Assembly: GCF_947507565.1 (NCBI RefSeq)
Contig: NC_089175.1
Coordinates: 4,887,733 to 4,951,732, forward strand
Reading direction: 5' to 3'
Length of the DNA: 64,000 nt
From: Oscarella lobularis
Lineage: Eukaryota > Porifera > Homoscleromorpha > Homosclerophorida > Oscarellidae
This document shows, in pieces, positions 34,376 through 44,555 of the stretch. The translations under genes and the position numbers were made by a program. A model generated the notes under the pieces. It was given only the letters and a program-made list of their open reading frames with translations, made no database searches and was not told where the DNA came from. Every line of letters starts with the position of its first letter. Position 1 is the first letter of the stretch.

Positions 34376-36217
34376 TCAAAAATTCTCGTTTTGCATCCCA
34401 ATTCCTTCACAGGATATATCAATAAACTCGTCTTCGATTCTAACGGAAAACTTTACCTAAAGCAGCGATTAAAAATAGTTTTCCGTGACGTCATATATCT
34501 CACGTCTAAAAGTTCTTCTATGACACTAATTGCCTTTTTCCAATGATCATCAGGTAGAGGATAATCGCTCCTAATCGTCGATGTTCCTTTAGCAAGAGCC
34601 ATAAAAAGGAGAATCTGTACAGCCATACTCTAATTCAGTATACGTACATATGTAGATGTGTGCCTTCTATTTACCTGATCAGTCAAGTGATCTCGAACGC
34701 ACACGCGATTACCGTAGGCGCGTTTGCAATCGAGCGCCAAATTTCTTACAATGCGCTCGGCATCATCGACGCTATCGCTTTCTTCATAGCTGAAGTTCCA
34801 CGACGGACTCCAAGAGAATCTCTCGGCGGTCAATATGCATTCGTCTGACGTGATGATTTCTAATCTGTATACGAGACAATGCAAATTTCCCCCCACAAAA
34901 TGTCTTTTTTCATACATAATCGATGACCTGGGCGGATTCCAGTACCTCGCATACGTCATACGATACTTCGTCTTGCAATGAATCACAACTTCCGTTCCAA
35001 ATATTTCTTTTAGGATTCGAATGCAATTCCATTCGAATTCTTGCGCACAAGTGCGGGGATCCTGAGCCAGAAGTGAACGGGAATATTTCCTTTCGAATGA
35101 TTTCCTACTCTGTCGTTGTATTGTCCCGAGTGAAAAATTGTTGCTCGAATTTCGTCGATGTCTCCGTCGCAGCTGGTCATCGTCACGCTTTTCAGTTCTT
35201 TGACCGCGTCTACTGTTGCGATCATTTCCTCTATTTCGTCGGGGCCACTGGAAGAAAAGCGGTCGACGTCTATAAATTTAATAAATACATTTTTTGACTC
35301 ACGACGCTACCACGTCAAAGTGCACGCCGAATTTTTCAAGAACGGGTCGCAGAATCTGATTGTCGCCATAGAGTGCCAATAATAAGAAAAAAAATTACAC
35401 TGGTTTACCGATTGGCAGAAATAAACGTAGTCCAAGAGGCAAAGCGAAGAATCCAACTCTTCGCCGCACCAACGAAACGTGGACTTTTCTCTTCCGAAGG
35501 CAAAGCAAGGCAGAACGGCTTGAAAAGTCGTAAGAAATTCCCTTTTATATAAAAAATATCGAAAAGTGGCTGATGACGACACCACATCCAAAGCCTACTT
35601 ACCAATCTGACTCAAAAGAAAACGTCTTGTTGGTAGCAGTCGTTTTTGCATCAGACGGCCACAATGTGTACTATGTATATGCATATGTGAAATCGACTCC
35701 ATGTACTGTATACTTGGTTTTACTTCGACCGATCCTTCTTCGTTTCCCTCTGCTCTCCCATTTGACATAGTGACCACCATGTCCACTTGATGCGTGTGGC
35801 TCTCGCGTAATCCATGGTGTCCTCTGATGTTTGTGACTGTAATTGGTTTCTTTGTGAAGAAGAATAGCGTATTGGCGATTCGCAGCACTTGTCCTCCCTG
35901 TTGTGTGACGAAAGAACGTTGGCTCTATAATTAGCTACTTTTTTTGGGGGGGGGGGGGGGGGTCTGGTGATTCTCACCGCATTCGAAGCGTCAATAACAA
36001 TCGGATCAGCAGAATCTATACGCGAGAAAGAGATATAAGAGGCGATACAGTGCCAGTTGGACAATGCACCGCGAGTCCGAGTCTTTTCGATTTCTTCGAC
36101 CGAGTCACTGTCGACTCTGTCACTGTTCACGTCGTCGTGCTCTGAATTCGTTTGACTTTCAGAGCTGTCGCTCTGGCTCGACGGTTCGGCTTCATCTTTG
36201 CTACAGCTTGAATTCAT
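34376..36217 (-). CDS. RTCA-like RNA 3'-phosphate cyclase paralogue 5
   Basis: Start MNSSCSKDEAEPSSQSDSSE at 36217, stop 34376-34378. Motifs: GGQVLRIANTLFFFTKKPIT, GLRESHTHQVDMVVTMSNG, YTLWPSDAKTT, LQ-type core as FQAVLPCFAFG, LEIITSDECIL, ALDCKRAYGNRVCVRDHLTD, ending ISCEGIGMQNENF. The intron between exons 8 and 9 also happens to be open in frame (34630-34986), so retention would give a longer protein. The intron between exons 2 and 3 carries a 17-G run at 35946-35962. CACGTG at 36235-36240 lies only 18 nt before the start codon. Confidence 0.78.
35946..35962. repeat. Homopolymer run of 17 G
   Basis: An unin­terrupted G tract inside the second intron of RTCA-like gene 5 (plus strand). Its length is prone to sequencing error. 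Confidence 0.9.
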
Positions 36218-36560
36218 TTTCGAATGTACGACTACACGTGCTCTCTAGCGCGCTACAGCACGTCAAAAGGGACGGATCAAGTCAGCACAGCGTCGTTTCC
36301 TCTCCCAGTAGGTCGGTGGACGACATTTTGCGCCTGGCCTGGGGCGTGTAGATAGTCTAGCAGCTCTGAGCCAGCATCAAGCGTGCATTTACACTTGCTA
36401 GGCCACAAGAATTTGTCTTTGGAGCTTGAGGTCCTCTTTGGGGGGTCTGACAAGGAGGAACATTTCTGCAATGTACTGTGTAATGACAACAGTACTGTAA
36501 CAGTAGTTAATTAGAGAACGCATATATCTATATATGGAAACTTTGCCATGCACTCAAAAA

Positions 36561-38296
36561 TCAATAATTCTTATTCTGCATTCCAATGCCCTCGCAGGCT
36601 ATATCAACAAACCGGTAACGAGCGTCGATTTCAACGGAAAATTTGACCTACACGTAGTGCATTCATAATATTCGATTACATCTTAGTCTATCGCAAATCT
36701 CACGTCTAGAAGTTTCTCTATGGCACTAATTGCCTTTTTCCAATGATCGTCAGGTAGAGGATAATCGCTTCTGATCGTCGATTTTCCTTTAGCAAGGGCC
36801 ATAAAAACGAGCACCTATAAAGTAGAGCGTGCACTTTAATAATTAGCTAATGTGAATACGTAGCAATTTTAGTTTCTTTACTTGGTCAGTCAAATGACCG
36901 CTGATGCAGACTCCGTTGTCGAACGCTCGTTTGCACTTGCGTGCCGTCGTTGTTACAAAGGTATTGGCATCCAGACGATAGCCCGAGCTCGTGCTCGGTA
37001 TCCAAGCAACATAGGAGGGCAATATGAATTCGTCTGACGTCACGACTTTCAATCTGAATTAGAACAATGTGTTGCTTAATCACGACGAATGCCGTTTACA
37101 CGTACACAAGTGACGACATGGACGAATCATCGTCGACGAAAGAACGTTGTCGAAGTTTGGTCGTGCAATGAATCAAAACGTCCTTTCCAAACTCTTGCTT
37201 CAGAATTCGAATGGTTTCCTCTTCGATTTTTGTCGCATAATGGAAACGTTTCTATTAGACACTAAAGTAGATCCTGTGCTCTTAGAAGAGAATGTTACTG
37301 TACGTTTGAGTAGTATTCTCTCCAGTGGAAAATCATGGCTCGAACTTTCTTGATGCTTCTGTCGCGCGTTGTCATGTTCACGCTCGTAAGTTCTTTTGCC
37401 GGGTGCACGGTTGTAACGATCTTTCGCCGCGTTTCTTCGTCATCGCCGCTGCTCGGAACAAAAATCACGTGGTCATGGCTTGCAGGAGGGCTATTTGTGC
37501 TCAACTCACAGTGACGTCGTCACCATGTCAAAACGCACGCCAAACTTTGCGAGAATTAATCTCAATACCTATACATAACAATTAGCGGATTTTTTCTCTG
37601 CATTGAAGTCGCGCGCGCACACTGTTCACCGATTGGCAGAAGTACGTTTGATGACTGTCTGACGGACATCCTTGCCAATGGAACGTCGACTTCTCTTTTG
37701 CAAAGACAAGGCAAGGCAGCACAGCCTGCAGATCCGTAACAAAGAGCGATTCACATCGAAGGGAAAAACCCTCCGTGCCTGCGCTGCACGGCCTCAGCGT
37801 GTACTAGACAAAATCTAGCTTTGGCTTGAATTGTCTATTTTTAAGCCTTTCTATACCTCAGTGGATCTTCGTACGTTTCCTTCTGCTCTTCCGTTTGACA
37901 TAGCAACCACCATGCTCAATTGGTGTACATGGTCGGCGGATAATCCTCTTTTCGTCCAATGTTTGTTTGTCCTGACGTTTTTTACTGTAACTGGTTTCTT
38001 TAGAAGGAAGGATAGGGCGTTGACAATTCGTAGCACTTGTCCTCCCTACTCGAAGTCTAATTTTTTTAGCTGCAGCATTTTTTTCTATTTCTCTTACCGC
38101 ATATGAAACGTCAATGACGCTTGGAACAACGGGATCTATATATACCACATGTGTACAATAAAGTAATTGGGATATATGTATAATTACCATTTTTGGTCAT
38201 TTCTTCGATCTTGCCAGTGATCACATTCTTGCTGGCTTCAGAACTGTCGCTCTGATTCGACGTTTGGATTTGAGCGTCGCTACAACTTGAATTCAT
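36561..38296 (-). CDS. RTCA-like RNA 3'-phosphate cyclase paralogue 6 (most diverged)
   Basis: Start MNSSCSDAQIQTSNQSDSSE at 38296, stop 36561-36563 after GIGMQNKNY. Motifs: GGQVLRIVNALSFLLKKPVT, GLSADHVHQLSMVV, LQAVLPCLVFAKEKSTFHW, KVRAMIFHW, LTDQ..., PDDHW. The Arg of the GLR motif present in copies 1-5 is Ser here. The intron separating exons 4 and 5 in the other copies is absent: the frame runs from YTLRPCSAGTEG straight into LFVTDLQAVLP, so either this copy lost it or the others gained it. CACGTG at 38332-38337, 36 nt before the start. It is the outermost gene of the array. Confidence 0.75.
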
Positions 38297-38337
38297 TTTG
38301 CTCGAGCGACTGCGAGCTACACACGTGCTTTTTTCTA

Positions 38338-40338
38338 GCTCGCGTGTTTTTATAGCGTCTACGCGTCACGCGATAGGATTTGAAATCGCTACTGCCGGCT
38401 TACTGCCGGTTTGCGGCCGAAGGGCATCACCATCACCACCTCGTGTTGTTTTCGTACGGGAGATTTGTATGCAGTGATCACGTGCCATCTTCGAACGATC
38501 GTCTTTGTGTCGAAAACGAGCTCAACAAGTCCTTTGTCGCATCAAATACGACACGAAGAACCGAATTATCAGTCTACTGCATTTTGATCGATCGGGTCTC
38601 CCTGTGAGGAACCAGGTGAGATCACACCTATCGACGGCTGGAATCGCTAAAATTCGTTAGCGCATGGGCTTCTAATAGCCCTAATCCAAACATCCTGCAT
38701 CTCGCGCATACGCAATATTAAGCAGTCGAACCACAGAGACGTTCCACCGACACTTAGCGCACCTTTCACGCCTAATAGCCTGCCTAAATCCACCTCTATC
38801 TACATGTACGGAATCCAATAACTCTCTAAGTGCATTTCGTCACCGCTAAATGACCAGTTGTCGTGCCAGATGGGCAGGAAAGCATGAGCCTATAGCCTTT
38901 GTCCATTCTCGAAAGAGGGATGAATGGCAGGCGCACTGAAGCGACTTGGCTTCGTAATTTAGTGCTAGTGCATTTCATTCGAGGTGCCAGTGCCTGTCGC
39001 GTCGTGAAAGGGGACCGGCTTTGGCTTGGAATCAATCGTGTTTACTACTCTACATACGCTTATGTCATTTGCCGTCTCCAAGGTGGCGCTCATTCCGCTC
39101 GTTTTTCGCCGGAAACCTCCCGTTTTCTTTGCCCCTAAGGTTTCTGCGCACCTGCGCGACTGTCTAGTTTCGCGTCACAGACGTGCGGCCGAGTTTGAGT
39201 GAAATTTGCTTGTTTTGCTCGTTTGGTTGCCTTCCATCCGGCCTCAGGCTGGCGTTTGTGGGGTCACATTTCCCTCCCTATATATTCATTCGCATTTGCG
39301 GCACTTTCTATTCATAGACCCCCTTGAAGTCAACAATGACTTCTCGAACCGCGAACTTTCCGGTTCCCCGGTCCGGTAATCTGACACCTTTTTTGCCGGG
39401 TTGCCGGCAGCTGATTCGGCTCCCAACTGACTGGAAATTCAAACGGGCATTCGGTCAGAGTAAAGCGACGCCGATCTTTTGATTTCTAAACGAAGTCGAG
39501 CGCGTGTTCGCTGTGTGTCTTTTTGAGTGGGTCGTCCCACCCCCTACGCGCACCCATTGCGGCGGTTTTGTGTGTACAAATGGAAACCGCCCTACCGCCG
39601 CGCGGTTCGCCTTGTTTTTTGTTTTGCGCCGCGCGAGCTAATTCGAGGCCCATTATTGACTAGCGGCGTAGGTGCCGCTCCCATCGGCGGAGACCGCCGA
39701 TTGGAAGCGATTGTGCTATGATTCCTAAGGGAGGTAAGGGGTTGGAGACCCTCAGACGCTTTCACGTTAAACGCTTGGCGCCAGGCCAGACTACGTTTTA
39801 CACCGGTCCGCATTGCCAGCAATATCCGCCGGCTTTCTAACCGAGTTTGGCAAACTCATAAGCGGAAGCCACTTCTGCGACAACGAGCGCCACACGAGTT
39901 TACCCTTCTCATCATACAGTCATTTCACCGGAGGGTCGTTAGCCTATGACTACTATACTCGGTCACGAGTCCGAACGAATTTCGCGTCGACGCGTTGGTA
40001 GCCGCGCGCCGGCCTTGATCGCTTGCCAACGCGATAACGATGCGCATTGTCCCATTCTCCGAATTTCTTTCATGATGTATTATGATTAAAGATCCAGGGG
40101 AACTCGCTAAACAGTTCTCCCCCGTCATGATTTCTCTCATCGCACAGGCACCTCTATACACACACACACCAAAACAACGTTCCCAAAATAATGCAGAAGC
40201 TAATAGCACGAGAACTAAAAAATTTTCAAAATCTAACAGCGCATCGTCGTGCATCTGACTGTATATAGATAAGTTTGGCGTACGTTTGCATCGTATGCAT
40301 GCGCACTCTCGGTCGACTTTGTCCCACCGGTGATTTTT
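38338..40338. other. 2-kb interval without a supported gene
   Basis: The largest gap of the window, mixed in composition. Open frames up to about 79 codons show no domain or splice context. A GC-rich part (about 39140-39720) includes cgg/ccg-rich sequence that could be promoter-like. A CA repeat lies at about 40157-40170. No RNA gene recognised. Confidence 0.35.
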
Positions 40339-42254
40339 TTATGTATCCTTCTTCATCGCCTTCCTGCTGCTCCTCTTTCGGCACTGATGCAGGAACGTCT
40401 TTACTCGCTCGACGTCGCTCGGTCTCATTCGTTCGGCGACGAAAGAGTCCATTTTTAGAACTTTCTTCGCTCCTCGACGATTATCGTGACCGGCTATGAT
40501 GTAGCGTTTCCCGCGCTCCAATTCGCACTCGCATCGCTTGTAGTAGAGTTTCTTGGGCCACAGATAGTCCGCGAACCCGCCGCGTCGTATCGGCAAACTG
40601 CCCGGCTTTAGAACGCGATCGACTTGGAGGTGATAACGAAGACGCGACGGCATCTCCTGAATGCTCTCCAGTCCGCCAACGAGAACTGCGGGGGTTAGAA
40701 AGAACGTGACGTCACAAAGGAGGAATTCGATTCACTACGAGCGGACGACTTTACCGAAGTCGAAGTTTCTCGCGCAGAATTCGTCGAGCGTTATATCGTT
40801 CGAACGATGAATGGGGCAACGGCATGGGCCCGGGTCAGTGGTTGGTGGAGTTGGTGAGCACCGCGAGGGGGCGGCGGCGGCGGCGGCATCATCTGCGAAA
40901 AAAGGCACCACGCATTAGAACCACACACAACGCGCGGGGACAGCGGGGATTGACACGCGAACGTAATCGAATTAGGAGAGGGCACAGGTGGGAGCCAGGG
41001 GGACACCCCTCGAAAAAAAACACGCTTACCGTCGCATTTCTTCGCGCCGAACTCGCGCGGATCGGCAATCCGACCGGCGAAAAGCGTCGCGTTCGATCGC
41101 TTGTCGACGATGACGAAAAGAAACGGACGATCGGCGCGAAATTCGGGAGTGTGTATCATCATGCGCGCTTGAAGGCCAGTCATCATCACCGCCGCCGCTT
41201 TCGTTCCCTCCTCGTCGACGTTGATCACCGCTTCGTGAACGGCGTCGGACACGTAGAGATTTCGCGTGCCGTCGATCCCGCTAAAATCGGCGACGCCCGC
41301 GGTGAACGCCGATCGAATGCCCATGCGTCGTAGCGTCTTCGCTAAACTCGCGCGATAGTTGAGTTGGAAGCGCGGAAAACGCACGTCGAGACGCTGCGAC
41401 GTCAAATCGCTTATCAGCTCGCGAATTTTCGCGCCGTTCATGTTCGCTTGGAGATCGTTCATCGACGCGCAATCGTCCGGGAGTAGAACGAACATGGAGA
41501 CGTTGTCGCCGCGATAGGGCATTTCGAGCACGGCGACGCGATCTTTCCTCGAATAGCGATAGGGAAAGTTGCCCGTTTGCGACATCATATCGACCGCGGT
41601 CGACGCGCAGGGATCGCACGCGTGAAAGCGCGTGCATTTCGTTTCCTTCGCTTGGAATTCCGATTTCCATTCGCCTTTGAAGTATATTGCGTCGGTGAGA
41701 ATCATTTGCGTGCTCGCCGAGAGGAAACCGGGTGGAACGACTTCGTCGATTTCGCCGTTTGTTGCGTTCGACGCCCATTCGTTGATTCGTTGTCGCGCCG
41801 CCGATTCCTGATCGAAATCGACCGCTTCGACCGCGGTGCGAAATACGTAGCGCACTTTCTGGATGAATTCCTTGTTGAGTTGCGTGCCCTGTTTCGGCCA
41901 GATGCGATCGGCGGTCGTGAGACGATCGGCGGTGTTGCTAATGCGTCGCAAACTGTCCATTCCGCGCGCGAGTTTGGGTAGCGATAACGATCGCGTTATC
42001 GCTTTGCGTATTTCTTGGGCTGTCGTCGATTTCGCGCCGAGCGAGAGCATGCTGAGCCCCGTCATGACGCTCAGGGGGGATAGGATCACGTTTGAGTTAC
42101 GGGTGTTATCGCCGGAGGAGGTGGCCTCGCCGGCCTGTTGAAGAAGAGTCGCGGCGAAATCGCTGCTCGCGTTGGCGAGAACGTCGCCGAATCGAACAGC
42201 GATCGCAGTCGAGACGGTTGCGAAGAAAACAAGACCCAACGCGACGATCTGCAT
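40339..42254 (-). CDS. Secreted serpin fused to a C-terminal netrin-like (NTR) module
   Basis: Three exons: 42254-41030, 40892-40755, 40685-40339; about 569 aa. A signal peptide (MQIVALGLVFFATVSTAIA) is followed by a full serpin fold on exon 1 (NVILSPLSVMTGLSMLSLGA; TDAIYFKGEW; the RPFLFVIVDKRSNATLFAGR signature). The hinge DEEGTKAAAV fits an inhibitory serpin. Counting from it, P1 is probably Arg (LQAR|MM), suggesting a trypsin-like protease target. Exon 2 is a Pro/Ala linker ending in PCRCPI and FCARNFDF. Exon 3 gives RYHLQVDRVLKPG, CECELERGKRYIIAG and a C-terminal basic tail, the pattern of NTR/TIMP-like modules. Phases match across both introns, so the fusion is in frame. NTR modules bind proteases or matrix in other proteins; here that is inference. 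Confidence 0.8.
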
Positions 42255-42760
42255 TGCGAGGAGGAGGAGGGTAGACTGAAGGCCAAATGCACCTCGAGAC
42301 TCTTTACATCTTGCCGCAAAACGTCATCGAAGTTGGCCAACCAGAGATAAGATTGGGCGTCACGCGGTGCAAAGCGAACCAATTGCTGGGGTCGAGCGGG
42401 AGGGTCACCCGAGTCCTTTGACCGCTCACGTGCCGGACGTAACAGACAACGAAAACAGACCTATTTGCGAACCGACGCCGGAGGCCTGTAGCAGTGTAAA
42501 CAGTAACACCTTCGAAAAATCAATAGGAACACGCGTTCGTGCACGCGAACGGCAAAAACGAGCGCGGGGATCGGCGACTCCTACGAACCCCGTGGGAAGC
42601 GCGGTATCTCGTCAGTAGTAGTACGCAGCGTCGCGAGAATCAATTGGCGCGTGTCATATGCTTATTCAACGATCGAGACTTCTATGAGAACACAACAGTT
42701 CGTTTACCGATACTTAACCCCATACGCAAACGGCGGCTAATAAAGCAACTCTATTCATTA
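42255..42760. other. Serpin promoter side and SPA17-like 3' flank
   Basis: No coding exon. CACGTG occurs at 42427-42432 but 173 nt from the serpin start, unlike the close spacing in the RdRP/RTCA-like cluster. Confidence 0.35.
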
Positions 42761-44477
42761 TCAGGCACTTTGGACCGTTTCTTCGGCCTCTCCGTCCTTG
42801 ACCTCGGCCGCATCAACGGCTTCCGTCTCGCCGCTGTCTCCGGTTTCTTTCACGCTCGAGTCCACCCCTTCCGGCGTCGTTTCGACGTCGGCGGACAGAT
42901 TTTGCCTGTCTAGATCGCCAGACGCGACGCCTTCTCGTTTTTCGGTCGACTCGTCGACGCCGGTAACGGGAGCCTCGGCGTCCTTATCGTCGACGCCGTC
43001 GTCTTCGCGACCCTCGTCGTCGTTCGGCTTTTTGACGTCATCAACGTCGACAACGTCAACAGGATTCGCTTTCGCTTCGGAAGCCTCCTCTTCCGCATTG
43101 GCTTCGACATTCTCGTCGATCTTTCGGGTTTCGTTGACCTCGGGCGGCGGGGTTGTCGATTTTGTCTCTTCCGTCTCGTCGCTAACGACCGCGACGTCGG
43201 GTTTGGGCTCGGTCGGAGTCGGCGGCTTCTCTTCCGTTTCTTCGCTAACGACGACGTCGTGTTTGGGCTCCGGGTCTTCTTTATCGTTATCTGCACCATC
43301 GACATTTTTCTCCCCCGCCTCCGCTTTTTCTGCGTCACGATTTTCCTCTTCTTCTTCTTCGGCCTCTATTTTGATATCGTCCTTCTGTTCTGCATCGTCG
43401 CCGTCGACTCCCTTATCTGTCGCATCTTCATCTATTTCTTCTTTCTTTGTATCATCGCCGGTGTTATCATCTGGTTTCTCTTCAGTCTCTTCGACGACGA
43501 CGACGACGGCTTCCTTTTCTTCGCCCTTTCCTTCACTTTCCTCTTCCTTCTCGACTTTACTATCTTCCACTTCCTCTACCTGTTTTCCATCCTCCGTTTC
43601 CTCCACCTGTTCAGCCGCCTGTTTTCCTTCCTCCCCTTCTGCTTCCTCGTTCATTACCGGTTCAATTTTAGCTCCGTAACCACCGTTCTAAATAAGCAAA
43701 AAAACAAAGTAACACCATGGATGCCTAAACCCCCCAGGAAGCAATCCATATGTCATTTACCTCTTCCCCAACGGCAGTCGCATGGACGCCGACAACCTCA
43801 TTATCCTTTGCCCCATCATCAGAATCAGACGCACAAGCGATTTCCTTTTCGTCTAGCCCATCGTCAGGAGCACTTTCCTTCGCTTCCTCATTCTGTTTGT
43901 CGTGAATATCATTATCGCCGCCTGACAACACTTTCTCTTCACCCTCGTCTTTTTCAGCCGGTTTAACATCCTCTTCCACTTTCAATGATTTTCGTGCCTT
44001 GAAACCGCGGAAATTCGCCTGAATTTTAACAGCCGCTTTCGCCACGTCCGGATCGTCCAAATCAATGTCGATCTCCTCCTCCTCCTTCTCCTCGACTTTG
44101 CCTTGTTGCTCCTCTTCTTCTCCTTTCGACGTCTCGTCGACGGCGGGAACGATCACGTTCGTTTCTTCCGTAGTATCCGGGATTTTATCCGGGACATCGT
44201 CCGAAATTTTTTTCGATTCACGAAAACGTCGAAAACTCTTCTGAATTTTCACGGCCGCGGCGCCTACGTCCGGATCCGATAAATCGATGTCGATTTCGTC
44301 GGCTCGCGTCGCCTCTTTCGCGTCGTTCGCTTTCGACAGACATTCGAAATAGTCGGCGGCAAAATCGTAGATGTTTTCGGGTTGTTGGCGTAAGATTTCG
44401 CGTGCGAGACCTTCGAGAAGGCTCGCAAAACCGTCGGGAACTTTCAAACGGCCCAAACTCGGCGTGTGGAACGACAT
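42761..44477 (-). CDS. SPA17: SPA17-like RIIa / IQ-motif protein with long acidic tail
   Basis: Two exons: 44477-43761 and 43687-42761; about 547 aa. The N-terminus carries a dimerisation/docking RIIa domain of the SPA17/ropporin type (VPDGFASLLEGLAREILRQQ, then DFAADYFECL), which binds A-kinase anchoring proteins in cilia and sperm tails. Two calmodulin-binding IQ motifs follow (AAVKIQKSFRRFRESK and AAVKIQANFRGFKARK), each preceded by the same IDIDL.DPDV sequence, so that unit was duplicated. The remaining 350 residues are Glu/Asp/Lys-rich low complexity with repeated VSEETEEKP-type units. Vertebrate SPA17 is only about 150 aa, so the acidic tail is the odd part. The antisense Ser/Thr-rich open frame is a shadow. 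Confidence 0.82.
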
Positions 44478-44555
44478 GCGGTGTTTCTTGTCTCCCGGGA
44501 ACGGCGAGCTGTCTTGCCCGTATAGACGTCCCGTATCACAACAACAACAAACGCG

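Noticed and set aside
40824-41333. 169-codon + strand frame over the serpin
   Set aside because: Antisense of the serpin exon, no independent support.
42798-43679. 293-codon Ser/Thr-rich + strand frame
   Set aside because: Antisense shadow of the acidic SPA17-like exon (GAA/GAC codons read backwards).
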